A stretch of 13,749 nt of DNA, taken from NCBI GenBank assembly GCA_002343715.1, contig DDSA01000177.1, forward strand, positions 1-13,749, given 5' to 3'. Of this stretch, positions 1 to 6,843 are shown piece after piece. The stretch comes from Phycisphaerales bacterium UBA2402 (lineage in GTDB: Bacteria > Planctomycetota > Phycisphaerae > Phycisphaerales > UBA1924). The translations under genes and the position numbers were made by a program. The notes under the pieces were generated by a model. The model had not been told where the DNA came from. It worked only from the letters and a program-made list of their open reading frames with translations, and searched no databases. The first letter of the stretch is position 1. Every line of letters starts with the position of its first letter.

Positions 1-33
1 CCGGATGTCGGCGAGTGAGGGAAGGGAGTTCAT
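1..33 (-). CDS. N-terminal fragment of a gene leaving the left edge
   Basis: An ATG at 33-31 on the minus strand opens a frame that reads Met-Asn-Ser-Leu-Pro-Ser-Leu-Ala-Asp-Ile-Arg and is still open at base 1. Eleven codons cannot identify a gene. The run Leu-Pro-Ser-Leu-Ala-Asp-Ile-Arg resembles the start of threonine/serine dehydratases, which often open with a similar (T/S)LADIRAA stretch, but that is only a hint. No clear Shine-Dalgarno sequence precedes the ATG. If real, the gene is divergent from the oxidoreductase at 995 and the two share the long intergenic region. It could equally be a chance open frame. Confidence 0.3.
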   Translation of the reverse strand, partial: MNSLPSLADIR

Positions 34-139
34 GGTCTGATGTGCGGTCAAGGCGAAGCGTACGCCAAAATTGACAGAACCGCGACCCACGGCAACCGCA
101 CGCGCCCCTCTTTGGCGGCGGAGCCGTCGGGGTAAGTCG

Positions 140-169
140 CCGGGGGTCGTTCCGGAGGGACACCCCCGG
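140..169. repeat. Strong GC-rich hairpin
   Basis: CCGGGGGT at 140-147 pairs perfectly with ACCCCCGG at 162-169. After one bulged C at 148, five further pairs (149-153 with 157-161) close a GGA loop. One of these is T151 opposite G159: a G-U pair if the plus strand is transcribed, but a C-A mismatch if the minus strand is. That slightly favours a plus-strand transcript. No T-run follows on either strand, so it is not an obvious intrinsic terminator. Confidence 0.6.
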
Positions 170-224
170 AGAGCGGCCACCAACCTCTTCGCACCCCGGC
201 AGGGGAGCGGGTCATGTCGGCCCT

Positions 225-338
225 TGCCCACACCCATCGCTTGCACGATCCCCGCGATTTGACGGTCTCCGTAACGGCGGTCCTGGGACGGTCTACTCCG
301 CCGATCCCGCACCGACGGGACCGCCTAAACGGTGGGCA
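225..338. other. Possible multi-helix RNA domain
   Basis: TGCCCAC at 225-231 pairs with GTGGGCA at 332-338 and would close a junction containing three further helices. These are ATCGC 236-240 with GCGAT 254-258; ACGG 262-265 with CCGT 269-272; and GGCGGTCC 276-283 with GGACCGCC 318-325. The last encloses a nested helix, GGGACGG 285-291 with CCG 301-303 and TCCC 305-308. The arrangement is compact and branched, as in structured noncoding RNAs. However, every pair is Watson-Crick in GC-rich DNA, so no covariation or strand can be read from a single sequence. I do not recognise a known RNA family. Confidence 0.3.
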
Positions 339-372
339 CACTCCTGCTCGCGACCACGCCCCGGGAGGGGCC

Positions 373-386
373 CCGGCTTACATAGT
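373..386. repeat. 14-base direct repeat, copy 1
   Basis: CCGGCTTACATAGT at 373-386 recurs exactly at 507-520, and the flanking bases differ on both sides. It directly abuts a GCCCC-GGGA-GGGGC hairpin at 358-371. In so short a region two identical 14-mers are not expected by chance. Function unknown. Confidence 0.7.
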
Positions 387-435
387 CCTCAACGCTGCGC
401 TGCATCCCAACGCATCGGGTTGCTCGACGGTCCGT

Positions 436-461
436 CATGTTTCTGCAAAGCCAGAAACATG
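436..461. repeat. Perfect 10-bp inverted repeat, 6-base loop
   Basis: CATGTTTCTG at 436-445 is followed by the loop CAAAGC (446-451) and its exact reverse complement CAGAAACATG at 452-461. Its centre (448.5) lies within two bases of the midpoint between the two 14-base direct repeats (446.5). It could be a protein-binding operator or a hairpin in a transcript. It lacks a following T-run, so it is not a simple terminator. Confidence 0.7.
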
Positions 462-506
462 CCACGCGCGATATTGCATTTGTAGCGTTCGGAGGCAGGC
501 CACCCG

Positions 507-520
507 CCGGCTTACATAGT
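507..520. repeat. 14-base direct repeat, copy 2
   Basis: Second exact copy of CCGGCTTACATAGT, 134 bases after the first and in the same orientation. The two copies bracket 120 bases that have the perfect inverted repeat 436-461 at their centre. Confidence 0.7.
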
Positions 521-726
521 TTTTCGCCGCTCACATGAGATCACACCTTCATACGGTCCAACAGTCGGTCTAGCAACACTAACTCGGAAATGCCCGCAAA
601 GGTTTCGTGACCGAACGGTCCCCGTCGGTCCCCCGAACCACCGGCAAGCCCCCAACTCGACAGCCCATCCCACCATCATCGTTCCCGGGTCAGGTCAACT
701 TGATTCCCAAGCCTCACCCGCCGAAA

Positions 727-751
727 GGCACCGACGGCGGACCGTCGGGCC
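727..751. repeat. Strong hairpin upstream of the oxidoreductase
   Basis: CCGACGG at 731-737 pairs with CCGTCGG at 742-748 across a CGGA loop. GGC 727-729 with GCC 749-751 extends the stem past one bulged A. On the minus strand a short TTT follows, on the plus strand there is no T-run. It may belong to the 5' leader of the oxidoreductase transcript, but I see no known riboswitch motif. Confidence 0.5.
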
Positions 752-983
752 ACCCCGGCACACGCCAAACCCCACCCCCGCGCGCGCAAACCCGCACCAC
801 CCCTCACCCTGCGTCACGATTGTCTCGCGATTCCTGAGATTTACCCTTGCCGGGTTGCACACCGACGAGAGAACTTTGTCCCCCACGCCGCGGAGTGGGC
901 CGTCGCTCCGCGTCCAGCCGCCGTACAACAGGGCTATGTGTTCACCGGCCAACTCCACCCGTACCGACCCGCGGCTTTCCATC

Positions 984-988
984 GGGAG
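984..988 (+). promoter_or_regulatory. Ribosome binding site for the oxidoreductase
   Basis: GGGAG at 984-988 lies six bases before the ATG at 995. It is the reason for preferring this start to the in-frame GTG at 938, which has no purine-rich element at a good distance. Confidence 0.6.
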
Positions 989-994
989 CACGCC

Positions 995-3214
995 ATGACA
1001 CCTCCCCGCTCCGGTGGCGGTTTTCCGGCGATTCTGTACACCTTGCGCAAGGCCCACGCCGCGGGGGGTTTTCTGCGGATGTGGAAGGCGCTGAACAGCC
1101 GCAACGCCTGCAAGACGTGCGCCTTGGGAATGGGCGGGCAGCAGGGCGGCATGGTGAACGAGGCGGGGCGGTTCCCCGAGGTGTGCAAGAAGAGCGTGCA
1201 GGCGATGGCGGCGGACATGCAGGGGCGCGTGCGGGAGGGGTTTTTCGAGACGTTCCCGCTCGATCAACTGGCCCGGTTCTCATCGCGCGAACTGGAGGCC
1301 TCGGGCCGGTTGGTCGAGCCGATGTACGCGGGGCCGGGGGAGCGTTCGTACCGCGCGATCTCGTGGGAAGAGGCGCTGGATCGGGCCGCGGCGGGGTTGA
1401 CCGCCGGCCCGCCGGAAGACACGTTCTTTTACTTCAGTGGTCGTTCGTCGAACGAGGCGGGGTTTCTGCTTCAACTCTTCGCGCGGTTGTACGGCACGAA
1501 CAACGTGAACAACTGCTCGTTCTTCTGCCATCAGGCGAGCGGGGTGGGGCTGGCCTCGGTGACGGGTTCGGGCACCGCCACGATCTCGCTGGACGATATC
1601 GAGCACGCGGACCTGGTGTTCCTGATCGGCTGCAACCCGGCGAGCAACCACCCGCGGCTCATGCGGGCGCTGGTGGACCTGCGGCGGCGGGGCGGGCGGG
1701 TGGTGGTCATCAACCCGCTGCGCGAGGTGGGGCTGGTCAACTTCCGCGTGCCCAGCGACCCGCTCAGCCTGCTCTTCGGCAGCAGAATCGCCGACGAATA
1801 CCTCATGCCGCACGTGGGCGGTGATATCCCGCTGCTTACGGGCCTGGCGAAAACAGTGCTGGCGATGGGCGCGGAGGATCGCGCTTTTATCGAGCAGCGC
1901 ACGACCGGGTTCGCGCCCGCGGAGGCCGCGATCCGCGGTGCGTCGTGGCGCGGTATCGAAGCGCAATCGGGGGTCACGCGAGCCGAGATCGAGCGCGTGG
2001 CGGGGCTGTACGCGCGATCGACGGGCACGATCTTCGCGTGGACGATGGGCATCACCCACCACGAGCACGGCGTGGACAACGTGCGTGCCATCGCCAACCT
2101 GGCGCTGCTGCGGGGCATGGTGGGCCGGCCGGGCGTGGGTCTCTTGCCGCTGCGGGGGCACAGCAACGTGCAGGGGATGGGCTCGATGGGCGCGGTGCCG
2201 GAACTGAAGGGGCCGGTGGTGCGCGCGATCGAGGAGCGGCTGGGGATCTCGCTCCCGAAGTCGCCCGGCATGGACACGCTGGCGTGCGTGGCCCGTGCCC
2301 ACGAGGGGCGGGTGCGGACGGCGTTTCACCTGGGGGGCAATCTCTTCGGCAGTTGCCCCGATGCGGCGTATGCGCGGGCCGCGCTCGCGCGCATCGGGCT
2401 GACGGTCTTCCTCTCGACCACCTTGAACACCGGGCACATCCACGGGCGCGGGCGCGAATCGCTCATCCTGCCCGTGCTCGCGCGCGATGAAGACCCGCAG
2501 GCCACTACGCAGGAGTCCATGTTCAACTACGTGCGGCTCTCGGACGGCGGAACGCCGCGGCACGCGGGGCCGATGGCCGAGGTCGCGGTGATCGCCGCCA
2601 TCGCCCGCCGCACACTGGGCGATGCCCACCCCGCGAAGTTCCGCGACATGGAGGCGCACCGCACCATCCGGCGGTTCATCGCGGATGTGATTCCCGGGTA
2701 TGGTCAGGTCGGCGCGATCGACTCGACCAAGCGGGAGTTCCACGTCGCGGGACGGGTGATGCACGGCCCGGCCTTTCCCACGCCCAGCGGCAGGGCCGCC
2801 TTCCACGCCGTGGCCTTCCCGCCGCTCAAGGGCGAAGGGGCGGGCGAGTTGCGCCTGATGACCATCCGCAGCGAAGGACAGTTCAACACCGTGGTGTACG
2901 AGGAAGAGGACTATTACCGCGGTCAGGAGCGGCGCGATGTGGTGCTGATGAATCCCGACGACATGCGGCGCATGGGCATCGCGGTGAACGACCGCGTCAC
3001 GCTCCGAACACGGACCGGGGAAATGCCGGGCCTGCTGGCCCGCGCCGCCGACATCCGCGCGGGCAACGCCGCGACCTACTACCCCGAGGCCAACATCCTG
3101 GTGCCCAGGAGCATCGACGGCGAGAGCCGCACGCCCGCCTTCAAGAGCATCGCCGTGCGCGTGGAGCGGGAGCGGGACGTGCGGCTCGCGCAGGTCGCGT
3201 CGCGCGGGCCGTGA
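995..3214 (+). CDS. FdhF/YdeP-family molybdopterin oxidoreductase
   Basis: A 739-residue enzyme of the formate-dehydrogenase-alpha-like (FdhF/YdeP, CbbBc) family, close to the roughly 760-residue length of E. coli YdeP. Near the N terminus Cys39-x2-Cys42-x21-Cys64, followed by Lys66, matches the reduced three-cysteine motif of the YdeP group rather than the four-cysteine 4Fe-4S motif of true formate dehydrogenases. The stretch GTNNVNNCSFFCHQASGVGL aligns with the active-site loop of E. coli FdhF. Cys178 falls where FdhF has selenocysteine, so it is the likely molybdenum ligand. The last 130 or so residues form the molybdopterin-dinucleotide binding domain, with a typical (N/D)PDDMRRMGI stretch. 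No signal peptide is seen, so a cytoplasmic location is inferred. The true substrate of this group is uncertain; formate oxidation should not be assumed. An in-frame GTG at 938 would add 19 residues. No fdhD or cofactor gene is visible nearby, and yajQ follows 40 bases after the stop. Confidence 0.9.
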   Translation: MTPPRSGGGFPAILYTLRKAHAAGGFLRMWKALNSRNACKTCALGMGGQQGGMVNEAGRFPEVCKKSVQAMAADMQGRVREGFFETFPLDQLARFSSRELEASGRLVEPMYAGPGERSYRAISWEEALDRAAAGLTAGPPEDTFFYFSGRSSNEAGFLLQLFARLYGTNNVNNCSFFCHQASGVGLASVTGSGTATISLDDIEHADLVFLIGCNPASNHPRLMRALVDLRRRGGRVVVINPLREVGLVNFRVPSDPLSLLFGSRIADEYLMPHVGGDIPLLTGLAKTVLAMGAEDRAFIEQRTTGFAPAEAAIRGASWRGIEAQSGVTRAEIERVAGLYARSTGTIFAWTMGITHHEHGVDNVRAIANLALLRGMVGRPGVGLLPLRGHSNVQGMGSMGAVPELKGPVVRAIEERLGISLPKSPGMDTLACVARAHEGRVRTAFHLGGNLFGSCPDAAYARAALARIGLTVFLSTTLNTGHIHGRGRESLILPVLARDEDPQATTQESMFNYVRLSDGGTPRHAGPMAEVAVIAAIARRTLGDAHPAKFRDMEAHRTIRRFIADVIPGYGQVGAIDSTKREFHVAGRVMHGPAFPTPSGRAAFHAVAFPPLKGEGAGELRLMTIRSEGQFNTVVYEEEDYYRGQERRDVVLMNPDDMRRMGIAVNDRVTLRTRTGEMPGLLARAADIRAGNAATYYPEANILVPRSIDGESRTPAFKSIAVRVERERDVRLAQVASRGP

Positions 3215-3254
3215 ACGGCCGTGACGGGTGGACGCCTTCCTACCCTCGCCGTCT

Positions 3255-3749
3255 ATGGCCGACATGCACTCGCTCGACATCGTCTCGCGCATCGACTTCG
3301 CCGAACTCGACAACGCCGTGAACAACACGAAGAAGGCCGTGTCGGTCCGCTTCGATTTCAAGAACGTCCGCGTCGAGATCACGGCCGACAAGAAGGAGAA
3401 GAAACTCTCGCTCGCGACCGAGGACGGCAAGATGACCGCTCTCAAGGAGATGTTCACGTCCGCGGCGGTGAAGCGCGGGATCTCGATGAAGGCCCTGGAC
3501 TGGGGTGAGACGCTCCCGGGGCCTTCGGGGGGCGTGAAGTGCGAGGCGAAGATCCGCAACGGTCTCGAACAGGAGCTGGCGAAACGGATCGTGAAACTCG
3601 TCAAGGAATCGGGCTACAAGGTGCAGGCCTCGATCCAGGGCGAAGAGGTCCGCCTGAGCGGCAAGCAGATCGATGACCTTCGGGCCGTGATGGGCCTCTT
3701 GCAGAAGTCGGACCTGGAAGCGCCGCTCCAGTTCATCAACATGAAGTGA
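3255..3749 (+). CDS. yajQ: YajQ family (DUF520) nucleotide-binding protein
   Basis: The 164-residue product matches YajQ over its full length. It has the SLDIVS opening, the AVNNTKKAV-RFDFKNV block, the RGISMKALDWG segment, and the C-terminal KIVKLVKESGYKVQASIQGEEVRLSGK and DDLRAVM blocks. E. coli YajQ has 163 residues. The family forms two similar alpha/beta domains. Members in Xanthomonas and Pseudomonas bind cyclic di-GMP and modulate transcription, while other reports describe nucleotide or RNA binding. The start is not certain: ATG 3255 gives MADMHSLDIVS, ATG 3264 gives MHSLDIVS (161 residues, nearest the family start), and GTG 3228 would add nine residues. None has a clear Shine-Dalgarno sequence. 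It lies 40 bases after the oxidoreductase and may be cotranscribed with it. Its stop is 13 bases from the convergent yebC stop. Confidence 0.92.
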   Translation: MADMHSLDIVSRIDFAELDNAVNNTKKAVSVRFDFKNVRVEITADKKEKKLSLATEDGKMTALKEMFTSAAVKRGISMKALDWGETLPGPSGGVKCEAKIRNGLEQELAKRIVKLVKESGYKVQASIQGEEVRLSGKQIDDLRAVMGLLQKSDLEAPLQFINMK

Positions 3750-3762
3750 CCGATCCGGGCGT

Positions 3763-4494
3763 TCAGTCGCCCGCGTTGGTCCAGACTTTCTGCACGTCGT
3801 CGAGGTCTTCGAGGGCTTCGACAAGTTCGGCGACGTTCTCGGCGTTCTCCCCAGTCACAGAGATATAGGTGGCGGGGACCATCGCGATCTCGGCGTCGCT
3901 GACGGGCAGTTTCGCCTTTTCCAGTTGAGCTTTTACGGTCTGGAACGCGGCGGGTTCGGTGGAGATCATCCACGCGGGGGTCTCGTCATCGCCGATGAAC
4001 TCGACATCGACGGCCCCGGCCTCGATCGCGGCCTCCATCACCCGATCCTCGGACAGCCCCTCGCCGCTGACGACGATCTGCCCTTTGCTCTCGAAGAGGT
4101 ACGAGACGCAGCCGGAAGCGCCCACGCTGCCGTCATGATCGCTGAAGGCCAGGCGCACCTCGCCGATCGTGCGTGTGCGGTTGTCCGTCAGCGCTTCGAC
4201 GATGACCGCCACGCCCCCGGGCGCGTACCCCTCGTAGCGGATGGATTCGTACTGGCTGGTGTCCTCCCCGCCGGCCCCTTTTTTGATGGCGCGCTCGATG
4301 GTGTCGCGGGGCATGTTGGCGTAGCGGCCCTCGTCGATGGCGTAGCGCAGGGCGAGGTTCGAGTCCGGGTCCGGGCCGCCGTGGCGTGCGGCCACGATGA
4401 TCGCCTTGCTGACCTTGGTCCACACCTTGCCGCGCCGCTTGTCAACCACGGCTTTGCGGTGCTTGACTTTGCTCCATTTGTTGTGCTTGGCCAT
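3763..4494 (-). CDS. yebC: YebC/PmpR/TACO1 family protein
   Basis: The 243-residue product has the YebC hallmarks: MAKHNKWSKVKHRKAVVDKRRGKVW-like N terminus, NMPRDTIERAIKKGAG, YEGYAPGGVAVIVEALTDNR, and GSVGASGCVSYLFE. E. coli YebC has 246 residues. The family has long been annotated as transcriptional regulators (PmpR in Pseudomonas). Mitochondrial TACO1 and bacterial relatives act on ribosomes, with a reported role in translating proline-rich stretches. The ATG at 4494 begins the conserved MAKHNKWS and is firm, although no Shine-Dalgarno sequence precedes it. The gene is convergent with yajQ and only 42 bases downstream of the kelch gene on the same strand, with no clear terminator in that gap, so read-through from the kelch gene is possible. 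Confidence 0.95.
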   Translation of the reverse strand: MAKHNKWSKVKHRKAVVDKRRGKVWTKVSKAIIVAARHGGPDPDSNLALRYAIDEGRYANMPRDTIERAIKKGAGGEDTSQYESIRYEGYAPGGVAVIVEALTDNRTRTIGEVRLAFSDHDGSVGASGCVSYLFESKGQIVVSGEGLSEDRVMEAAIEAGAVDVEFIGDDETPAWMISTEPAAFQTVKAQLEKAKLPVSDAEIAMVPATYISVTGENAENVAELVEALEDLDDVQKVWTNAGD

Positions 4495-4536
4495 ACGTGC
4501 GGGGAAAGGGTAGGGTTGCGCACCCGCTCGTGCGTA

Positions 4537-6843
4537 TCAACAACCGGCCTCCCACCGCAGGAAGAAGAACTCGATATCGGCGCCATCGACGCCCCCGTCG
4601 GCGTTCATATCTCCCGACGGATCGGCCGCTTCCCACGCGAGGAAGAACGCTTCGACATCACCGCCGTCCACGCCGCCATCGAGATTGAAATCGGCCGGGC
4701 AGCAGTTCCCGAGCGTCACATCGGCCCCCTCGCTCTCAACGACGCCGCAGGCGCTCCCGACCGCGCAGGTGTACACGCCGGAGTCGTCGGCAGCGGTGCC
4801 GGTGATCGTGAGGATCGGCGAGGCGGAGCCCGTGCGCGATGACCCCCACGGCGTCGGCCCGTCCACGAGGTCCACCCCGTCATGGCGCCAGCGGTAGGTC
4901 GCGGGCAGATCGGAGGTTGCCGCGACCACCAACTCAACCGTGTTCCCCGGGCAGAAGGCCCGATCGACGGGGTGCGCCGAGATCACGGGCGACGGTGTCT
5001 GATAGTCGAGTTCCCAGGTCTCGGCCACGCTGCCGATGTTGTCTCGGACCACGTAGCCGCCGAACACGATCATCCGGCGGGTATCCGGGTTCCAGACGGA
5101 GGCGCTTTCGTATCGGCTCTCGTACCCGGCCGGGATCGGGCGCTGGGTCCATACGGTTCCGGCGAGTTCGAACACCTGGTGCGGGACGTTCGCCGAACCG
5201 TTGGTTGTGCCGGTCACGGCGACCACCACGCCGCGATCTGCATCGAATCCAAGCCGGCGGCCGATGCCGGAGGGCGATTGACCCGTGGTCGCCAGCGACT
5301 GCCAGACGCCGCTGTTCAGGAGCCAGACTTGTCCGAAGTCACTCATGAGGAGCGGAACGCCGCGTACAGGATCAAAGATCATGGCGCCGCCGCTTGCCAC
5401 CGCGGGCCCGTTGCTCGCGACCTGCGTCCAGACGCTGCCGTCCCATTCCCATGTGTCGGTGAGGAATGATGTGCCGTTGTATCCGGCGTGAATAATCGTG
5501 CGGTTTCGTACCGGGTCGTACACGCTCGCGCCGGCATTCCGCGCGGGCGGTTGAACAGACGGTGTCCGCAGGGTCCAAGCGCCACCGGAGAGCGGAAGTT
5601 CCCAGGTGTCCTGCAGGTACGAACCGCCGTTGAAACCCCCGAAGGAGACGAGCCGATCGCGGGCCGAGTCGTACACGACCATCGCGCTGACCCGTGCGGG
5701 TCCACCGGCGGACGCGACGGCAGCCCAGCGATGATCGGCGAATGTCCACAAGTCGTTCATCGGAACCGGCGAAGCGCCGCCGGTGTCCAGACGGGCACCG
5801 CCGTAGAGGAGAGGCCGGTGTCGGAGCGAATCCCACACCATGCGGGCATAGGTCCGCGCCGGGGGCGTCGCCACCGTCCCAAGGTTGCTCCACGTGCCGC
5901 TCTGTCGGCTCCAGATGGTGGCCGGCAGGGGGAAGGTGCCCCCGCTCGCCGAGGTCCCGCCGAAGATCAGCACCCGCCCGGCGGGATCGCAGGACATAGC
6001 AAAGCCATGGCGGATCTCCATCGCCGCGGGCGCTGCGGGCAGTTGCGTCCACGCCGTGCCGTCCCACTCCCAGAACTCCTTGTTGGAGACCGTGGAGTTG
6101 TAGCCGCCGGCCAGCAACACGCGCGACCGCGACGCATCGAACACCATCGCATGACCGCCGCGGGCGGCGGGCCCGACCGACGAGACCTGCATCCACGCCG
6201 TGCCGTCCCATTCCCATGTGTCGGCGACCGCGCCGGGCGCGAAGCCGCCGAACAGCACGACGCGCTGACGGAGCGGATCGAACGCCATCGCCGCGCCGGT
6301 TCTGGCGGTCGGGCCTGTCTGGGAGACCCGCGTCCACGCGCTGCCGTTCCAGGCCCAGGTATCGCCATAGCGGGTGTTGCCCTGGTTTCCGCCGAACACC
6401 AGCGTCTGCGCCCGCGCGGCATCGAAGGCGCACGCCGTGCCGATGCGCGAACTTGGCCCGCCGCCGGCCGCGCCGCGCCGCCAGGAGGACCCATCCCACT
6501 CCCAGATCTCTTGTCCGCCGAACAGCACCGCCCGTGAGCGGAGCGTGTCGAAAGTCATGCTCACCGAAGACTGCGGTGCCGGTCCCGTCTCCGCGAGGCG
6601 CTGCCATTGGGCACCGGTCGAGTGCGTCCATGTCGATCCGAATCCGAGTTGAGTCGTTCCGCGGCCGCCGAAGAGCACGTGTAGGCCGCGGGCGGTGTCG
6701 TACACCATGGCCGTGCCCGATCGGGGGAGGAGCGTTCCTTCACCCAACGCCTGTGGGCATTGGCCGTGCGAGAGGGTGGCCGCGAACGCGAGCGGGGTTG
6801 CGAGCAAGGGCAACACATCATCGAAACGAAAGCGGCGCGGCAT
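4537..6843 (-). CDS. Secreted kelch-repeat protein, Ig-like and dockerin-like C terminus
   Basis: A 768-residue exported protein of unknown function. Residues 1-28 (MPRRFRFDDVLPLL then Ala/Leu-rich, ending near Ser-His-Gly-Gln) look like a signal peptide. Residues about 30-617 contain roughly twelve degenerate kelch units, each a hydrophobic-FGG-(x)n-DTWEWDG-(S/T)-x-W pattern. That is enough for one large or two beta-propellers; the tenth and eleventh units are the most eroded. Residues about 618-713 resemble an immunoglobulin-like domain, with a buried Trp in YRWRHDG and a closing DSGVYTC. Residues 714-768 hold two calcium-loop-like motifs, DFNLDGGVDGGD and DMNADGGVDGAD, each followed by EAFF/EFFF and Trp-Glu-Ala, ending in WEAGC. 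This tail occurs on many Phycisphaerae exported proteins and may sort or anchor them. The start at 6843 is chosen because it puts the signal peptide at the terminus; the frame stays open to 6960 but would bury it and would overlap the upstream gene. Confidence 0.85.
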   Translation of the reverse strand: MPRRFRFDDVLPLLATPLAFAATLSHGQCPQALGEGTLLPRSGTAMVYDTARGLHVLFGGRGTTQLGFGSTWTHSTGAQWQRLAETGPAPQSSVSMTFDTLRSRAVLFGGQEIWEWDGSSWRRGAAGGGPSSRIGTACAFDAARAQTLVFGGNQGNTRYGDTWAWNGSAWTRVSQTGPTARTGAAMAFDPLRQRVVLFGGFAPGAVADTWEWDGTAWMQVSSVGPAARGGHAMVFDASRSRVLLAGGYNSTVSNKEFWEWDGTAWTQLPAAPAAMEIRHGFAMSCDPAGRVLIFGGTSASGGTFPLPATIWSRQSGTWSNLGTVATPPARTYARMVWDSLRHRPLLYGGARLDTGGASPVPMNDLWTFADHRWAAVASAGGPARVSAMVVYDSARDRLVSFGGFNGGSYLQDTWELPLSGGAWTLRTPSVQPPARNAGASVYDPVRNRTIIHAGYNGTSFLTDTWEWDGSVWTQVASNGPAVASGGAMIFDPVRGVPLLMSDFGQVWLLNSGVWQSLATTGQSPSGIGRRLGFDADRGVVVAVTGTTNGSANVPHQVFELAGTVWTQRPIPAGYESRYESASVWNPDTRRMIVFGGYVVRDNIGSVAETWELDYQTPSPVISAHPVDRAFCPGNTVELVVAATSDLPATYRWRHDGVDLVDGPTPWGSSRTGSASPILTITGTAADDSGVYTCAVGSACGVVESEGADVTLGNCCPADFNLDGGVDGGDVEAFFLAWEAADPSGDMNADGGVDGADIEFFFLRWEAGC
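5436..6224 (-). repeat. Exact 24-base repeat inside the kelch gene
   Basis: Bases 5436-5459 and 6201-6224 are identical and encode the Asp-Thr-Trp-Glu-Trp-Asp-Gly core of two kelch units; a similar, less exact copy lies near 6058-6072. The remaining units differ in DNA sequence. The identity suggests fairly recent internal duplication or gene conversion between propeller blades. Confidence 0.75.

Larger units (their letters stand above)
34..994. other. Long gene-free region rich in inverted repeats
   Basis: About 960 bases separate the left-edge fragment from the oxidoreductase start. The short open frames on both strands (for example minus 341-48, plus 214-519 and plus 607-837) have no recognisable family, no good ribosome binding site and compositionally odd products rich in Arg and Pro. 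I therefore see no convincing gene here. What is visible is structure: hairpins at 140-169, 191-208, 236-258, 262-272, 276-325, 358-371, 436-461, 609-630 and 727-751, and a 14-base direct repeat at 373-386 and 507-520. The stretch from about 385 to 605 is visibly less GC-rich than the flanking coding DNA. No tRNA, tmRNA, RNase P, SRP or 5S signature was found on either strand. Regulatory DNA for one or both flanking genes, a noncoding RNA, or decayed mobile DNA are all possible. Confidence 0.6.

Noticed and set aside
48..341. A 97-codon minus-strand frame in the left intergenic region
   Set aside because: No start context and an Arg/Pro/Trp-rich product. It overlaps the multi-helix inverted-repeat region and shows no family features.
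436..461. A ParB-binding parS site, suggested by TGTTTC and GAAACA half-sites
   Set aside because: Canonical parS has four bases (ACGT) between the half-sites. Here ten bases intervene, and no parA/parB genes are in view.
373..520. RNase P RNA, suggested by CGGCTTAC resembling its 3' conserved segment
   Set aside because: The 5' GAGGAAAGTCC core and the ACAGAA element are absent on both strands, and the motif occurs twice.
727..751. An intrinsic terminator
   Set aside because: The hairpin is strong, but neither strand has a proper T-run after it and no gene ends just before it.
1280..3604. A 774-codon open frame on the minus strand opposite the oxidoreductase and yajQ
   Set aside because: It mirrors the well-matched plus-strand genes. 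Its product is Arg/His/Pro-rich with no family resemblance, typical of an antisense shadow in GC-rich DNA.
3925..4842. A 305-codon plus-strand open frame across yebC and the end of the kelch gene
   Set aside because: It spans the antisense of two recognisable genes and their spacer, which real genes would not do.
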